From Methanobacteriota archaeon (GTDB taxonomy: Archaea; Thermoplasmatota; Poseidoniia; Poseidoniales; Poseidoniaceae): a DNA stretch of 21,704 nt. The stretch is from the NCBI GenBank assembly GCA_002726395.1, contig PBTA01000011.1, positions 32,058 to 53,761 of the forward strand, written 5' to 3'. Shown here piece by piece: positions 15,301-21,704 of the stretch (positions are counted from its first letter, which is position 1; each line of letters starts with the position of its first letter). Both the position numbers and the translations under genes were made by a program. The notes under the pieces are model-generated. The model was not told the DNA's origin. It searched no databases and saw only the letters and a program-made list of their open reading frames with translations.

Positions 15301-15815
15301 GTCAATCAGAGTTAGTGAATGATAGCGGATTAACTATCCAGTCCTCGTTTAGCGGTTCTATAATTCGTACATCTTCTATATATTGTGAGGTGCTAAATGA
15401 TGGAACGATTCTACTAGATGAAGTCACTATTTCAATTACTGATCAAAATGGCAACCAGCTAAGTCAGAATGCTTTTTCTTATAATTTTCCGGAAAAAACT
15501 ACTGAATCCCAATCATTTTCAGTCAAAGTGATTGGTGGTGTGAGTACGCTAGTGCTGATAATCATCGCTGGCTTGATTATTACCATTAACAAGAATAGAG
15601 ATAAAAATCTGGAAGATACTGAGTCTAAGCCGGTAATTGGGCCGCCTATTTCTGGCCCACCAATAACTACTCAGCATAATACAAACTATACACTCCAACC
15701 AACAATTAATGAGACCTCACCTCCTTTACCTGAAACCGGATTACCCCAAGGTTGGACTATGGAACAATGGGAATATTATGGGCAACAATATTTAGAAATG
15801 ACCAATAGGCAATGA
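12306..15815 (+). CDS. Large secreted/surface-anchored protein with CARDB-like Ig domains
   Basis: A 1169-residue exported protein. A Sec signal peptide covers about the first 18 residues (MKNYTALLLVILISVHA). Residues about 55-175 form a CARDB-type Ig-like domain (ISNTGTLDATSVEVNI ... DDNPSNDVYSSTF). About 180-350 resemble a jelly-roll/MAM-like domain with paired Cys (CNDLVAWTT...GSACHYGNG) ending in GYWMDDIVIVYD. From about 355 to 1070 come repeated beta-sandwich domains of the NEW3/CARDB kind, each with LxNxGN-type turns. A single C-terminal membrane helix (about 1075-1096) is followed by a Pro-rich cytoplasmic tail ending LPQGWTMEQWEYYGQQYLEM. No catalytic motif is seen; adhesion, carbohydrate binding or cell-envelope structure is likely. 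A TATA-like CATATAG (12269-12275) lies 31-37 bases upstream of the ATG. Confidence 0.82.
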   Translation: MKNYTALLLVILISVHAMPVNNSILTKQTAHEVNSKATGVDLAVTEVDFSYPNANDRGKYQMFSSNYPIADFNKPETLYVVDAVKDVEIELTVLISNTGTLDATSVEVNILIIHNEYLDFNLHNITKVIGSVRAQSEITSTVKFTPEYSGNHSLVVTPSSPTLDDNPSNDVYSSTFTVANKYYNCNDLVAWTTGLGWAENIDTFLSEGSACHYGNGQSSTYSINSNSDLITPILDMSDAIPNPTRTNGITFFYTGSMASGDYVRLYSKDISNGWVEQASITGTIDNTFTDGANWNTWSLNHAGAFSPLVPTNPQFFHSNSQYKFSFTSDSVNNDIGYWMDDIVIVYDQEAKPTEFEISVSGLSVTKTVPGSWGKATLQLTNNGNLSEIFNPSIQNLPGEWQYYFSHQSGVSISEDNGVLVEKGQSKIIELNYQPKVGESTGFFPIQVELSSSTHEVISDSINIQLEVEPDRIPKFSDISVTPRCAPGNTCTFSAYLTNIGGASDVFDLSLSYQNLPIGWSVAFAWNQPNSIYIQPGILTEILLTYTVSQDAVPDSLGIFLLHANSQNDSSRSDTLEVTVTASMVSDASVFLQDSQVDTTWAVNPGEFVSITFEIINNASVQDIFSTSAEIIGFNDWAVVDIVPEQMFLNSKSSGTFVVTLQSPESAQYGDNCPSIIAEINSQRSGQNYQSKTYENLAIRQVNDVSILEVNSPDEIIPGQINNFNLTIENLGNGPVTSTVTVDNIPSSWDWWIQDENEQILTTVQLSERSEFTYLQDLHLMIDVPAGVEPNTMFELSIAVNIVDNTEDIDIANNAITIQVFTATVRNVTLLTLESPIFTGVGNITKLQSYVLNLGNIDEGEVQIRAQITTTDYSAPIESYFTIGTVGIIYDLDIFHTITLAKNSSRLLGMDIVLPQDIPIDSTISVLFELQYIDGGIITKSQNVDLIVNHVRKFATLYGQSANPLADGYGKLWINHTIESTSDEIITINFGKPDNWNLLCQSELVNDSGLTIQSSFSGSIIRTSSIYCEVLNDGTILLDEVTISITDQNGNQLSQNAFSYNFPEKTTESQSFSVKVIGGVSTLVLIIIAGLIITINKNRDKNLEDTESKPVIGPPISGPPITTQHNTNYTLQPTINETSPPLPETGLPQGWTMEQWEYYGQQYLEMTNRQ

Positions 15816-15816
15816 T

Positions 15817-15990
15817 GTGGCTGAGTATCCTGCGCTTTGGTACGCCCTTTGGTTAATAATTGCAGTATTTGGAGTAACTACTTGGTACCTGAGAAATTTT
15901 ACCAATAAAGTTGAAATTACTAAATTGTCAGCATATACCGGGGTAATCGCTATGAGTACAATGTTAATTTGGACTTTGATAGATTTTTGA
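15817..15990 (+). CDS. Small two-helix membrane protein, 57 aa
   Basis: A short gene with GTG start (15817) encoding MAEYPALWYALWLIIAVFGV and onwards to IWTLIDF. Two hydrophobic helices (about 5-25 and 38-56) are joined by a short polar, basic loop (RNFTNKVEITK). The start lies two bases after the stop of the surface protein gene, and its stop is 9 bases before the PqqD-like gene. It therefore fills the gap neatly and is probably cotranscribed. I recognise no family. Its placement suggests a membrane partner for one of its neighbours. Confidence is limited by the GTG start and lack of a clear ribosome site. Confidence 0.55.
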   Translation: MAEYPALWYALWLIIAVFGVTTWYLRNFTNKVEITKLSAYTGVIAMSTMLIWTLIDF

Positions 15991-15999
15991 TGTGATATT

Positions 16000-16488
16000 A
16001 TGACAATACATGGCTTAGATAAACATGAGTATGCGGGTTTGTATCCATGCAGACTACCAGTATGGTGGGGGTTTTACGGAAATGTGGGGATTCATCCAAG
16101 TATTGAGGGAATAAGTGGTAAATCTGTTGTTTTGCGCATTGAAAAGAGATTTAACAGAATTGAGCGGATAATGGCCAAGTTGTTTAGGGCACCCAGGGAG
16201 GTCAGAAGACCACTAGACGTCAAAAACAGTATGTTATGGCAATTATGTGATGGTAGTAGGACATTTGAACAGATATGTACTGTTTTGGACTCATTATTTC
16301 ACGAAGATATCTCACCAGTAATCGATAGAACGGCTGCTGGGATAAATCTCTTAAAAAGTAAAAACCTCATGACTGTATTGAACGAAAGTTTTAGCGGGAA
16401 ATGGGCGATAGATTCTGGCATAGTACCAAATAATCAAACATTGAAGCCGCTAGATGACGATTTAGGAATAACAACTGGTGAAGAATAA
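16000..16488 (+). CDS. PqqD-like (RiPP recognition element fold) protein
   Basis: A 162-residue protein whose central part (about 65-128) reads like PqqD: VRRPLDVKNSMLWQLCDGSRTFEQICTVLD, followed by a helix with ISPVIDRTAAGINLLKSKNLM. This is a winged-helix-like fold that binds leader peptides in PQQ and other RiPP pathways. The N-terminal 60 residues (with YAGLYPCRLPVWWGFYGN and a basic helix IEKRFNRIERIMAKLFRA) and the C-terminal 30 acidic residues are extra. No radical SAM maturase or obvious precursor peptide lies nearby, so a RiPP role is not shown; the fold is also used outside RiPP systems. GTGATA lies just upstream of ATG 16000. Its stop is one base from the end of the convergent gene. 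Confidence 0.75.
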   Translation: MTIHGLDKHEYAGLYPCRLPVWWGFYGNVGIHPSIEGISGKSVVLRIEKRFNRIERIMAKLFRAPREVRRPLDVKNSMLWQLCDGSRTFEQICTVLDSLFHEDISPVIDRTAAGINLLKSKNLMTVLNESFSGKWAIDSGIVPNNQTLKPLDDDLGITTGEE

Positions 16489-16489
16489 A

Positions 16490-17221
16490 TCAATCAGGTT
16501 CCCAAACTAATCTAAGACCAATCCCATCGCTAACTTTGGTGCCCACCGAATAACCTCTAGAAGAACTCCTTGTTGAATCACTTTCCGTAAACCAACTACC
16601 ACCGCGATGACAAAAAATATCCGTATCATCATAATAAGGAAATTGGGTAGACCTTACGGAAAAGTCACGCCGATAATTATCAGCACACCATTCAGCAACC
16701 AAACCATACATATCATACAAATCCCAATTATTGGATTTTTTTAATCCAACTTCTCTTGTGGATGCACCTGAGTTTCCAGCATGCCAACCGTAATCATCAA
16801 GATCACCGTCAAAATTTCCAAAACTCCACTTGGTATCTGTCTTGGATTTGGCACTATATTCCCATTCGGCCTCCGTTGGAAGGCGCCATGTACCAAGCAA
16901 TGAAAGACGTTCAACACCAATATGAATCTCATTTAATCGGTCAATAAAATCCAAACAATCTAACCTTGAAACCTGTTCAATTGGTCTTAGACCCGAACTC
17001 CAACCTTCCTGAAACTTGGCAGGGTTTGTCCCCATTACAGAGGCCCAATGCATCTGTGTTACTGGTCTTTGACCAATGAAAAACGGATTGGAAATTTCCA
17101 CATTATGCACCGGTAATTCCCTTGCTAAACCATCGCCGACAGAATCACCCATCTGAAAATTACCTGGTTCCATTAGGACATATGTCGCCCCGAATTCATC
17201 ATCAAAACGCGGCGTTATCAA
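16490..17221 (-). CDS. FGE/SUMF1-fold (formylglycine-generating enzyme-like) protein lacking the catalytic cysteines
   Basis: A 243-residue single-domain member of the FGE-sulfatase/EgtB/PvdO superfamily. Landmarks are PGNFQMGD near the N-terminus, FFIGQRPVTQMHWASVMGTNP (48-67), WRLPTEAEWEYSA (112-124), GLVAEWCAD (173-181), HRGGSW (205-210) and GIGLRLVWEPD at the end. In true FGE two Cys sit after RGGSW and bind copper. Here the segment is FTESDSTRSSSRGYS with no Cys, so formylglycine formation is unlikely. EgtB/ergothioneine-type iron ligands are also not evident. Other homologues act as binding modules or have unknown activity. It starts at TTG 17221 behind GAGGTG that overlaps the stop of the upstream flavoprotein gene, so the two are translationally coupled. 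No sulfatase is visible in the window. Confidence 0.85.
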   Translation of the reverse strand: MITPRFDDEFGATYVLMEPGNFQMGDSVGDGLARELPVHNVEISNPFFIGQRPVTQMHWASVMGTNPAKFQEGWSSGLRPIEQVSRLDCLDFIDRLNEIHIGVERLSLLGTWRLPTEAEWEYSAKSKTDTKWSFGNFDGDLDDYGWHAGNSGASTREVGLKKSNNWDLYDMYGLVAEWCADNYRRDFSVRSTQFPYYDDTDIFCHRGGSWFTESDSTRSSSRGYSVGTKVSDGIGLRLVWEPD

Positions 17222-17230
17222 GCAACCACC

Positions 17231-17782
17231 TCAAGATAATTTTTTTGAGTTTTCAAGAGTAGATATTACGACACTGTTTAATCGTTCTACTATTTTTGGG
17301 TCGACTAATTTGCCGTCATCATCAAATGCTTCTTTTACATTGCCAATTGCCAGCTGTTCAGGAACAGGCCAACCATGTATCCACCTAAGCATAATTCTCA
17401 TATGATTTAGAGTGTTAGAATTCGTCACACCTCCAAGTGTAGACATAAGTCCAAAGACCTTGCCTTTGACGTGTTTTGTGTAAAGCCAATCGAAGGTATT
17501 TTTCATTGCTCCAGACATAGTACCGTGATATTCTGGAGAAGCGATCAGAAAGGCGTCCATTTCTGTGGCTAATTCTTGAAACTCTTTGACATTTTGATTA
17601 TCCCAACAACCTTCTTCTCCAACCAGCGGTAAAGGCTTTACATCTAAATCCCAAAAGTAGATTTCTGCACCATTTTCTTTAGCAATGTCTAGGGCTAAAT
17701 TGACCAACATACCACACTTTGACGTAGGTCTATATTCTCCGCTGAGTCCAAGTACCTTAATCGCCTTATTTGCCATGTTCAT
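17231..17782 (-). CDS. NADPH-dependent FMN reductase family flavoprotein
   Basis: A 183-residue flavodoxin-fold protein. The FMN phosphate loop is VLGLSGEYRPTSKCGMLVN (10-28). The second FMN segment SPEYHGTMSGAMKNTFDWL (82-100) is the hallmark of the NADPH-dependent FMN reductase/ChrR/azoreductase group. MSTLGGVTNSNTL gives the third flavin-contact loop. It probably reduces quinones, chromate or similar acceptors with FMN bound; the physiological substrate is unknown. It starts at ATG 17782 (or the second ATG at 17776) without a clear ribosome site. It diverges from the TPR gene across a 93-base spacer and is followed, coupled, by the FGE-like gene. Confidence 0.88.
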   Translation of the reverse strand: MNMANKAIKVLGLSGEYRPTSKCGMLVNLALDIAKENGAEIYFWDLDVKPLPLVGEEGCWDNQNVKEFQELATEMDAFLIASPEYHGTMSGAMKNTFDWLYTKHVKGKVFGLMSTLGGVTNSNTLNHMRIMLRWIHGWPVPEQLAIGNVKEAFDDDGKLVDPKIVERLNSVVISTLENSKKLS

Positions 17783-17875
17783 TCGATGTGAACAGGGTTA
17801 TTGAATGTAAGTGTTAGGGAGTACAAGAATAAGTAACCCTTATGCTTTAGTGCTTAGCCCTATGGTTTGAGGCTT
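17783..17875. promoter_or_regulatory. Divergent promoter region with a 7-bp inverted repeat
   Basis: The spacer between the flavoprotein and TPR genes contains AGGGTTA (17794-17800) and its inverse TAACCCT (17834-17840), 33 bases apart. Each sits near the start of one gene. ACTTATTC-like (minus) and CCTTATGC (plus) sequences could be TATA boxes. The plus gene shows little space for a leader, suggesting a short or absent 5' UTR. No gene is present. Confidence 0.35.
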
Positions 17876-20035
17876 ATGGACCAAGACACCCTAGCACTGG
17901 AAAAAAACACAGATAATAGTGTCGATAATCAAGTTGAAGCATTGTTGATTATGGGTGAGGAAGCGTCACGTAGCGGAGACTCCAAAGCAGCTCTATCGGC
18001 TTTCAATAAAGCTATATCACTAGACCCATCAGCAGACATGGCATGGTTCAATAGAGGGGTATTACTTGAGGCTCAGCAAGATGCTAGAGGCGCCAGGCAA
18101 GCATTCCAAATATGTTTAGATGTAAATGCAAATCATGCACCAGCCACCGCAAATCTGTGCATTTTATTAGAACGGATTGGCGACCAATCAGGTGCTTACA
18201 TGATGGCGGAAAAAGCACTGCAATTTTATCCGGGACATCCATCAATTTTAGAGGTTAAAAATAGATGTGAAGGTAGTGTGCAGACAAAGCCTATTGATAG
18301 TATGAAATCAGTAGAAATAATCGAACAATATCAACAAGATGATGTTGATACTGTCATCTCAGAAACTGGATTAACAGATGTAAAAGCACTACTAGAAGAA
18401 GCAGTACATCACGACGCAGATCAAAACCAAGAACTTGATATCCATGAATTGAGATCCGCAGCAGAAGTAGTTGTTGCAACAGACGAAATCCAAGAAAGAA
18501 TTGAGGCATCCCAACCAGTTATAGAATCTATTCCCAACCTACCAGTTGTACCAGTCGAAATAGAAATTAAAGAAGATTTAAACTTGGATAAATTGGTAGA
18601 AGAAGCCACTGAATCAATAAAATCTGGCGATGCTAAAAGGGCGCTTGAGATACTAAAACCGCATCTAAAGACTGAGGCAGCAAAGCATGCACCATCATGG
18701 TTGATTGCAGGAGGGGCTATGGCTAGGTTAGATTTAGAAGATCACGCAATTTCTGCAATCGAACATGCACAAAAATTAGATCCATCAAATCCTAAAGGAT
18801 GGTATAATTTAGGTTCCCTAAAACAAAGAAAGGGTATGCTACAAGAAGCGGCAGTTTGCTATGCTAATGCGATAAGGGAAGACCCCAGTTACATCAAGGC
18901 GGCAATTAAATGGGCGCCACTTGCGATGGAGCTGAAAGACCCTCAAGCATATTTATCGGCAGCTACAGTAATTGTCGCAGCAGAACCAGATAATCCAATT
19001 AGACAAGAGTTAGCAACAACTCTAATCGAACTTGCTGAAGGTGAATCAAGGGTTCTTGAATCACAATCCGGACTACCTCCAACATTGCCCGAGGGCCCTG
19101 AAATGGCTGCTACAGCACTGGAATTAATTGGCCATGGGGAAACTGTATTGCATGCTAGAGCATATACAATGACCAATAATCACATGGAATCTGTAAAAAT
19201 ATGGAAGGCTTTGATTCAAACCAACAGAAATGATGCTGAAATGTGGCGTGGATTATCAAAGGCATTGTACGCTGCGGGTGACACTAATACTGCAGAGAAA
19301 TGTAGCATCAAGGCAAATGAAATTGAAGGCCTAAATCAAAGTCCTACCACTAACATAGAACCGGGACAACAGTTAGAGAGCACTGCGACGGAAATGGTGC
19401 CACAATCCAATGATATACCACCAGTACAATCTTCTCCAAGCCCAGTTTCAGAACAAGAAATGTCAGAAGCCAATTCTGTACTATCCAGACCAATCGAGTC
19501 GACAACTCCAGTCGTTCAAGAAGTTACACCCAATCCACAAGTTGATTTGGCAAAAGCTGCATTAGAAGTTCAAAATAATTCCTTGGTATCAAAAGAATTT
19601 AGAAACCCCACTTCCAATTCAATCGCTAATCAAGACATATCATGGTACAATCAAGGTGTAGCACTAATTGAGGCAGGTAAATATCAAGAGGCTTTATCTT
19701 GCTTTGATAGGGCATTGCCTTCTTTTTCTAATGACGATGAAATGGTTATTAGAATTCTCAATGGACGAGGTAATGCTTTCTATTATCTAGAGAATTACCC
19801 TGCTTGCGTTGAATCGTATCACCAAGCAATGCTAATTAGACCAGAGGATGTTCGTGGAAAAACACTCTACAACATGGGTACGGCTTACGCTGAAATGGAA
19901 CGATATCAGGATTCAGTGAAATGTTTTGAACAGGCTATACCAAGGGGTCTGAACAAAGAAGAGATAAAACGAACAAAAGATCAGATTCGTCGATGTAATA
20001 TTTTACTCAAAGAGCAAAAGAAAAAGAATCGGTGA
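17876..20035 (+). CDS. Tetratricopeptide-repeat (TPR) protein
   Basis: A 719-residue soluble protein built from several TPR blocks. The first block (about 25-130) has the classic AWFNRGVLLEAQQDARGARQAFQICL and matching ALSAFNKAISLDPS. A second (about 245-400) contains SNPKGWYNLGSLKQRKGMLQEAAVCYANAIREDPS. A third short pair lies at about 430-490. The last block (about 587-710) has SWYNQGVALIEAGKYQEALSCFDRAL and TLYNMGTAYAEMERYQDSVKCFEQAI. Linkers are acidic (about 140-240) or Pro/Ser/Thr-rich (about 490-585) and probably disordered. There is no signal peptide or membrane helix, so it is cytoplasmic. TPRs mediate protein binding; the partner is unknown. ATG 17876 is chosen over TTG 17867. The downstream regulator gene begins 4 bases after its stop and is likely cotranscribed. 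Confidence 0.88.
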   Translation: MDQDTLALEKNTDNSVDNQVEALLIMGEEASRSGDSKAALSAFNKAISLDPSADMAWFNRGVLLEAQQDARGARQAFQICLDVNANHAPATANLCILLERIGDQSGAYMMAEKALQFYPGHPSILEVKNRCEGSVQTKPIDSMKSVEIIEQYQQDDVDTVISETGLTDVKALLEEAVHHDADQNQELDIHELRSAAEVVVATDEIQERIEASQPVIESIPNLPVVPVEIEIKEDLNLDKLVEEATESIKSGDAKRALEILKPHLKTEAAKHAPSWLIAGGAMARLDLEDHAISAIEHAQKLDPSNPKGWYNLGSLKQRKGMLQEAAVCYANAIREDPSYIKAAIKWAPLAMELKDPQAYLSAATVIVAAEPDNPIRQELATTLIELAEGESRVLESQSGLPPTLPEGPEMAATALELIGHGETVLHARAYTMTNNHMESVKIWKALIQTNRNDAEMWRGLSKALYAAGDTNTAEKCSIKANEIEGLNQSPTTNIEPGQQLESTATEMVPQSNDIPPVQSSPSPVSEQEMSEANSVLSRPIESTTPVVQEVTPNPQVDLAKAALEVQNNSLVSKEFRNPTSNSIANQDISWYNQGVALIEAGKYQEALSCFDRALPSFSNDDEMVIRILNGRGNAFYYLENYPACVESYHQAMLIRPEDVRGKTLYNMGTAYAEMERYQDSVKCFEQAIPRGLNKEEIKRTKDQIRRCNILLKEQKKKNR

Positions 20036-20039
20036 TTAG

Positions 20040-21386
20040 ATGCTTAACAGTGAAAATTTAATAGAAAAACTAGTCGAAGCTGGCCTAGAAGAAAAACAAG
20101 CATTGTTGCTTATCGATTTAGCAACCCAACCACCTGCGAAGGCTAGTGAGATTGGTAAGAGATTGGGTCTTTCTCGTATGGACGCGTACAATTCTCTCAA
20201 AAAATTACAAGAACAAGGACTCATTAAAGCAACACTAGACAAACCAATACGGTTTTTTGGTATGACAATAAACGAGGTATTCCAGCAAATAATAAGGACT
20301 AAGGAAATGGATTTGAGAAGACTAAACGAAAATTTAGAATCACTCACTCAATCCAATAATTTACCGATTATATCTAATGCTCACAATACTGATGAGGATT
20401 CATTTTCAGTGTTAAAAGACCGCCACGCCATTTTAGCAACTGTAGAATCAATGATTGCTGAATCAGAAAAACATGTCTGGCTATTACTTGGCAGATGGGG
20501 TATTTTACATCTACTGAGATCTGGAGCAATGGATGCCCTCACAGATTCGTTGAATCGTGGAGTTGAAGTAAAATTAGTAATTTGTGTCGATGAAAAAACT
20601 ATTAGATTTTATGACCAATTAGACGACCGAATAGAAATTAGACACCATCCAGAATTTAACCTATGTGGGGTTTTTATCGATAATGAAGTTGGGATTCAAT
20701 ACGTCCAAACAGAGGATACTCCAACAGGTAGAGGCAAAGATGATACTGCCATATTAATGGAATCAGATATGTTACTCTCGGCACAAAGTGAATTGCTAAG
20801 GATTCAATGGAATGCGGCTAATTCATACAGTTCAGCTAAAGCAAAGATGATTGATGGAATGATGACAGAACCTCTCAAATTGACACTTGGAGATGGTTCA
20901 TTCTACGAACGTTTCAAAGAATCTATGAAAATGGGCATTGATCAGCAGACTAATGCGGTACTAACCAAAGGTGGCATACCAGTTGTTGATGAGAATATCC
21001 CTCAATCAAATACCTTGACTGCTTTAGGAATCAATACCAACCAATTGTTCCAAGATGTTGGGATAAGAATAGGACAAGAATTAGCGGTCAAATTACAACA
21101 CATTGATGATGATAAAATTTTCTGGGCTAATATCAAAACTGAATGGGAGGACTTAGGTATGGGACAAATAGGATTTGATAACTTACCTCCTAAGATGATA
21201 ACGGTAAATGATGGCAATGCATGTGATGGCAGACCCCAAGTAGGCGGTATGTTTTGCAACATGGATGAAAGCGTTATTGCAGGGATTGTCAAAGAACGGC
21301 ATGGTAAATCAGTTAATTTGAATAAACGTGAATGCTCGACGTCAGAGGAAATGTCGTGTTGCTACGAAATTGCCATAAATGATTAA
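20040..21386 (+). CDS. TrmB-family transcriptional regulator with a probable C-terminal V4R domain
   Basis: A 448-residue regulator. Residues 5-75 are the TrmB winged helix (LVEAGLEEKQALLLIDLATQ, ASEIGKRLGLSRMDAYNSLKKLQEQGLIKA). A coiled-coil linker follows (about 78-104). Residues 125-265 are the PLD-like TrmB effector region (AILATVESMIAESEKHVWLLLGRWG ... VKLVICVDEKT ... GVFIDNEVGIQYVQTE). The last ~170 residues resemble a V4R (4-vinyl reductase-like) domain: a helical pair with VGIRIGQELAVKL (340-352), EWEDLGMGQIGFD (369-380), then a Cys-bearing end with C395, C406, C432 and C440/C441, and AGIVKERHGKSV between. V4R domains bind small hydrophobic ligands or metals. GGTGATT precedes ATG 20040 and overlaps the TPR stop. 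The first two domains are confident; the V4R call rests on pattern. Confidence 0.85.
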   Translation: MLNSENLIEKLVEAGLEEKQALLLIDLATQPPAKASEIGKRLGLSRMDAYNSLKKLQEQGLIKATLDKPIRFFGMTINEVFQQIIRTKEMDLRRLNENLESLTQSNNLPIISNAHNTDEDSFSVLKDRHAILATVESMIAESEKHVWLLLGRWGILHLLRSGAMDALTDSLNRGVEVKLVICVDEKTIRFYDQLDDRIEIRHHPEFNLCGVFIDNEVGIQYVQTEDTPTGRGKDDTAILMESDMLLSAQSELLRIQWNAANSYSSAKAKMIDGMMTEPLKLTLGDGSFYERFKESMKMGIDQQTNAVLTKGGIPVVDENIPQSNTLTALGINTNQLFQDVGIRIGQELAVKLQHIDDDKIFWANIKTEWEDLGMGQIGFDNLPPKMITVNDGNACDGRPQVGGMFCNMDESVIAGIVKERHGKSVNLNKRECSTSEEMSCCYEIAIND

Positions 21387-21438
21387 ATTTTAACCGATTA
21401 GTACACAGATTCATAGATGAGTAACTGTTGGGATTAAC

Positions 21439-21704
21439 ATGGATTGCGGAACTTGTGAAACAGCGGGGCCAGTTTTGGTCCAACAACCTGAGGTTGTTGA
21501 AGTACAACTCACCATTACTCAAAATGCAGTAGATATGTTGAGTCAAGCGTTTGGTGAAGACCGAAGTATGGGTCTTCTCGTAGGGGTATTATCGGGCGGC
21601 TGTTCAGGCTACATGTATGATTTACAAATTGTTGAAGAAACTGAAATCGAATGTCAAGAATTAGATATTTCGGGCTTTAGAATTTTAGTCCCAAAGGCTT
21701 CCAG
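21439..21704 (+). CDS. A-type iron-sulfur carrier (IscA/HesB/ErpA-like), 3'-truncated
   Basis: The first 88 residues of an A-type Fe-S cluster carrier; the gene runs out of the window. The core begins at VQLTITQNAVDMLSQAF (about 22-38). GLLVGVLSGGCSGYMYDLQIVEE includes the first cluster Cys, C55, in the GGCSG motif. The C-terminal CxC expected about 65 residues later is outside the window, so completeness cannot be judged. An N-terminal extension of about 20 residues carries a CxxC (C3 and C6) not typical of IscA. There is no Shine-Dalgarno sequence, so ATG 21439 may be leaderless. The 52-base gap from the regulator is AT-rich and could hold a promoter. It may or may not share a transcript with the upstream genes. 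Confidence 0.88.
   Translation, partial: MDCGTCETAGPVLVQQPEVVEVQLTITQNAVDMLSQAFGEDRSMGLLVGVLSGGCSGYMYDLQIVEETEIECQELDISGFRILVPKAS

Noticed and set aside
16000..17782. A RiPP or sulfatase-maturation cluster based on PqqD plus FGE-like genes
   Set aside because: The genes are convergent, the FGE-like protein lacks its cysteines, and no radical SAM enzyme, precursor peptide or sulfatase is present in the window.
1..21704. tRNA, rRNA, CRISPR array or insertion sequence
   Set aside because: No cloverleaf-like sequence, regular direct-repeat array, transposase motif or terminal inverted repeat was recognised on reading; a covariance-model scan would be the decisive check for RNAs.

Overview
The window looks like AT-rich chromosomal DNA from a planktonic euryarchaeon, most likely Marine Group II (Poseidoniales) or a close Thermoplasmatota relative. 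The evidence is an archaeal-type ribosomal cluster (eS19, PDCD5, eL39, eL31, eS17), a TrmB-family regulator, GGTGA/GGAGG ribosome sites, leaderless-looking promoters, and large CARDB-type surface proteins with a single C-terminal membrane anchor. The lineage is an inference. There are no rRNA or tRNA genes, insertion sequences or CRISPR arrays, and no gene-free stretch longer than about 130 bases.

Layout. 1-1712 (+): the 3' end of a methylmalonyl-CoA mutase catalytic subunit and methylmalonyl-CoA epimerase (propionyl-CoA to succinyl-CoA route). 1756-4119 (+): a small helical protein of unknown function, then an ABC-2 exporter (ATPase and permease, NatA/NatB-like). 4114-5616 (-): a class III PLP aminotransferase. 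5746-8735 (+): a tight operon for the 7-deazaguanine precursor preQ0, headed by a 54-residue ribbon-helix-helix regulator and followed by FolE, QueE, QueC fused to MsrB, and QueD. Together these would carry GTP to preQ0, the base used for archaeosine in tRNA. 8739-11310 (-): the ribosomal operon, read eS19, PDCD5, eL39, eL31, eS17, a 66-residue unknown, and a TrmJ/SpoU-type RNA 2'-O-methyltransferase. 11436-16488 (+): a two-helix membrane protein, a 1169-residue surface protein, a 57-residue two-helix membrane protein and a PqqD-like protein. 16490-17782 (-): an FGE/SUMF1-fold protein without the FGE cysteines, and an NADPH-dependent FMN reductase-type flavoprotein. 17876-21386 (+): a long TPR protein and a TrmB-type regulator that appears to end in a V4R ligand domain. 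21439-end (+): the start of an A-type iron-sulfur carrier (IscA/HesB).

The most unusual locus is the QueC gene. All four cysteines that normally bind zinc in QueC are replaced, and a complete MsrB domain with its own two CxxC zinc pairs and catalytic cysteine is fused to its C-terminus. The operon is led by a small RHH protein gene whose promoter carries overlapping inverted repeats. Other points of interest are the TrmB-V4R architecture, the epimerase with QQ where the family has HH, the PqqD-like protein without a visible RiPP partner, and a Trp/Tyr-rich C-terminal tail on the surface protein.

The genome is very compact. All three convergent gene pairs are separated by 3 bases or fewer, or overlap, and many starts overlap the preceding stop.
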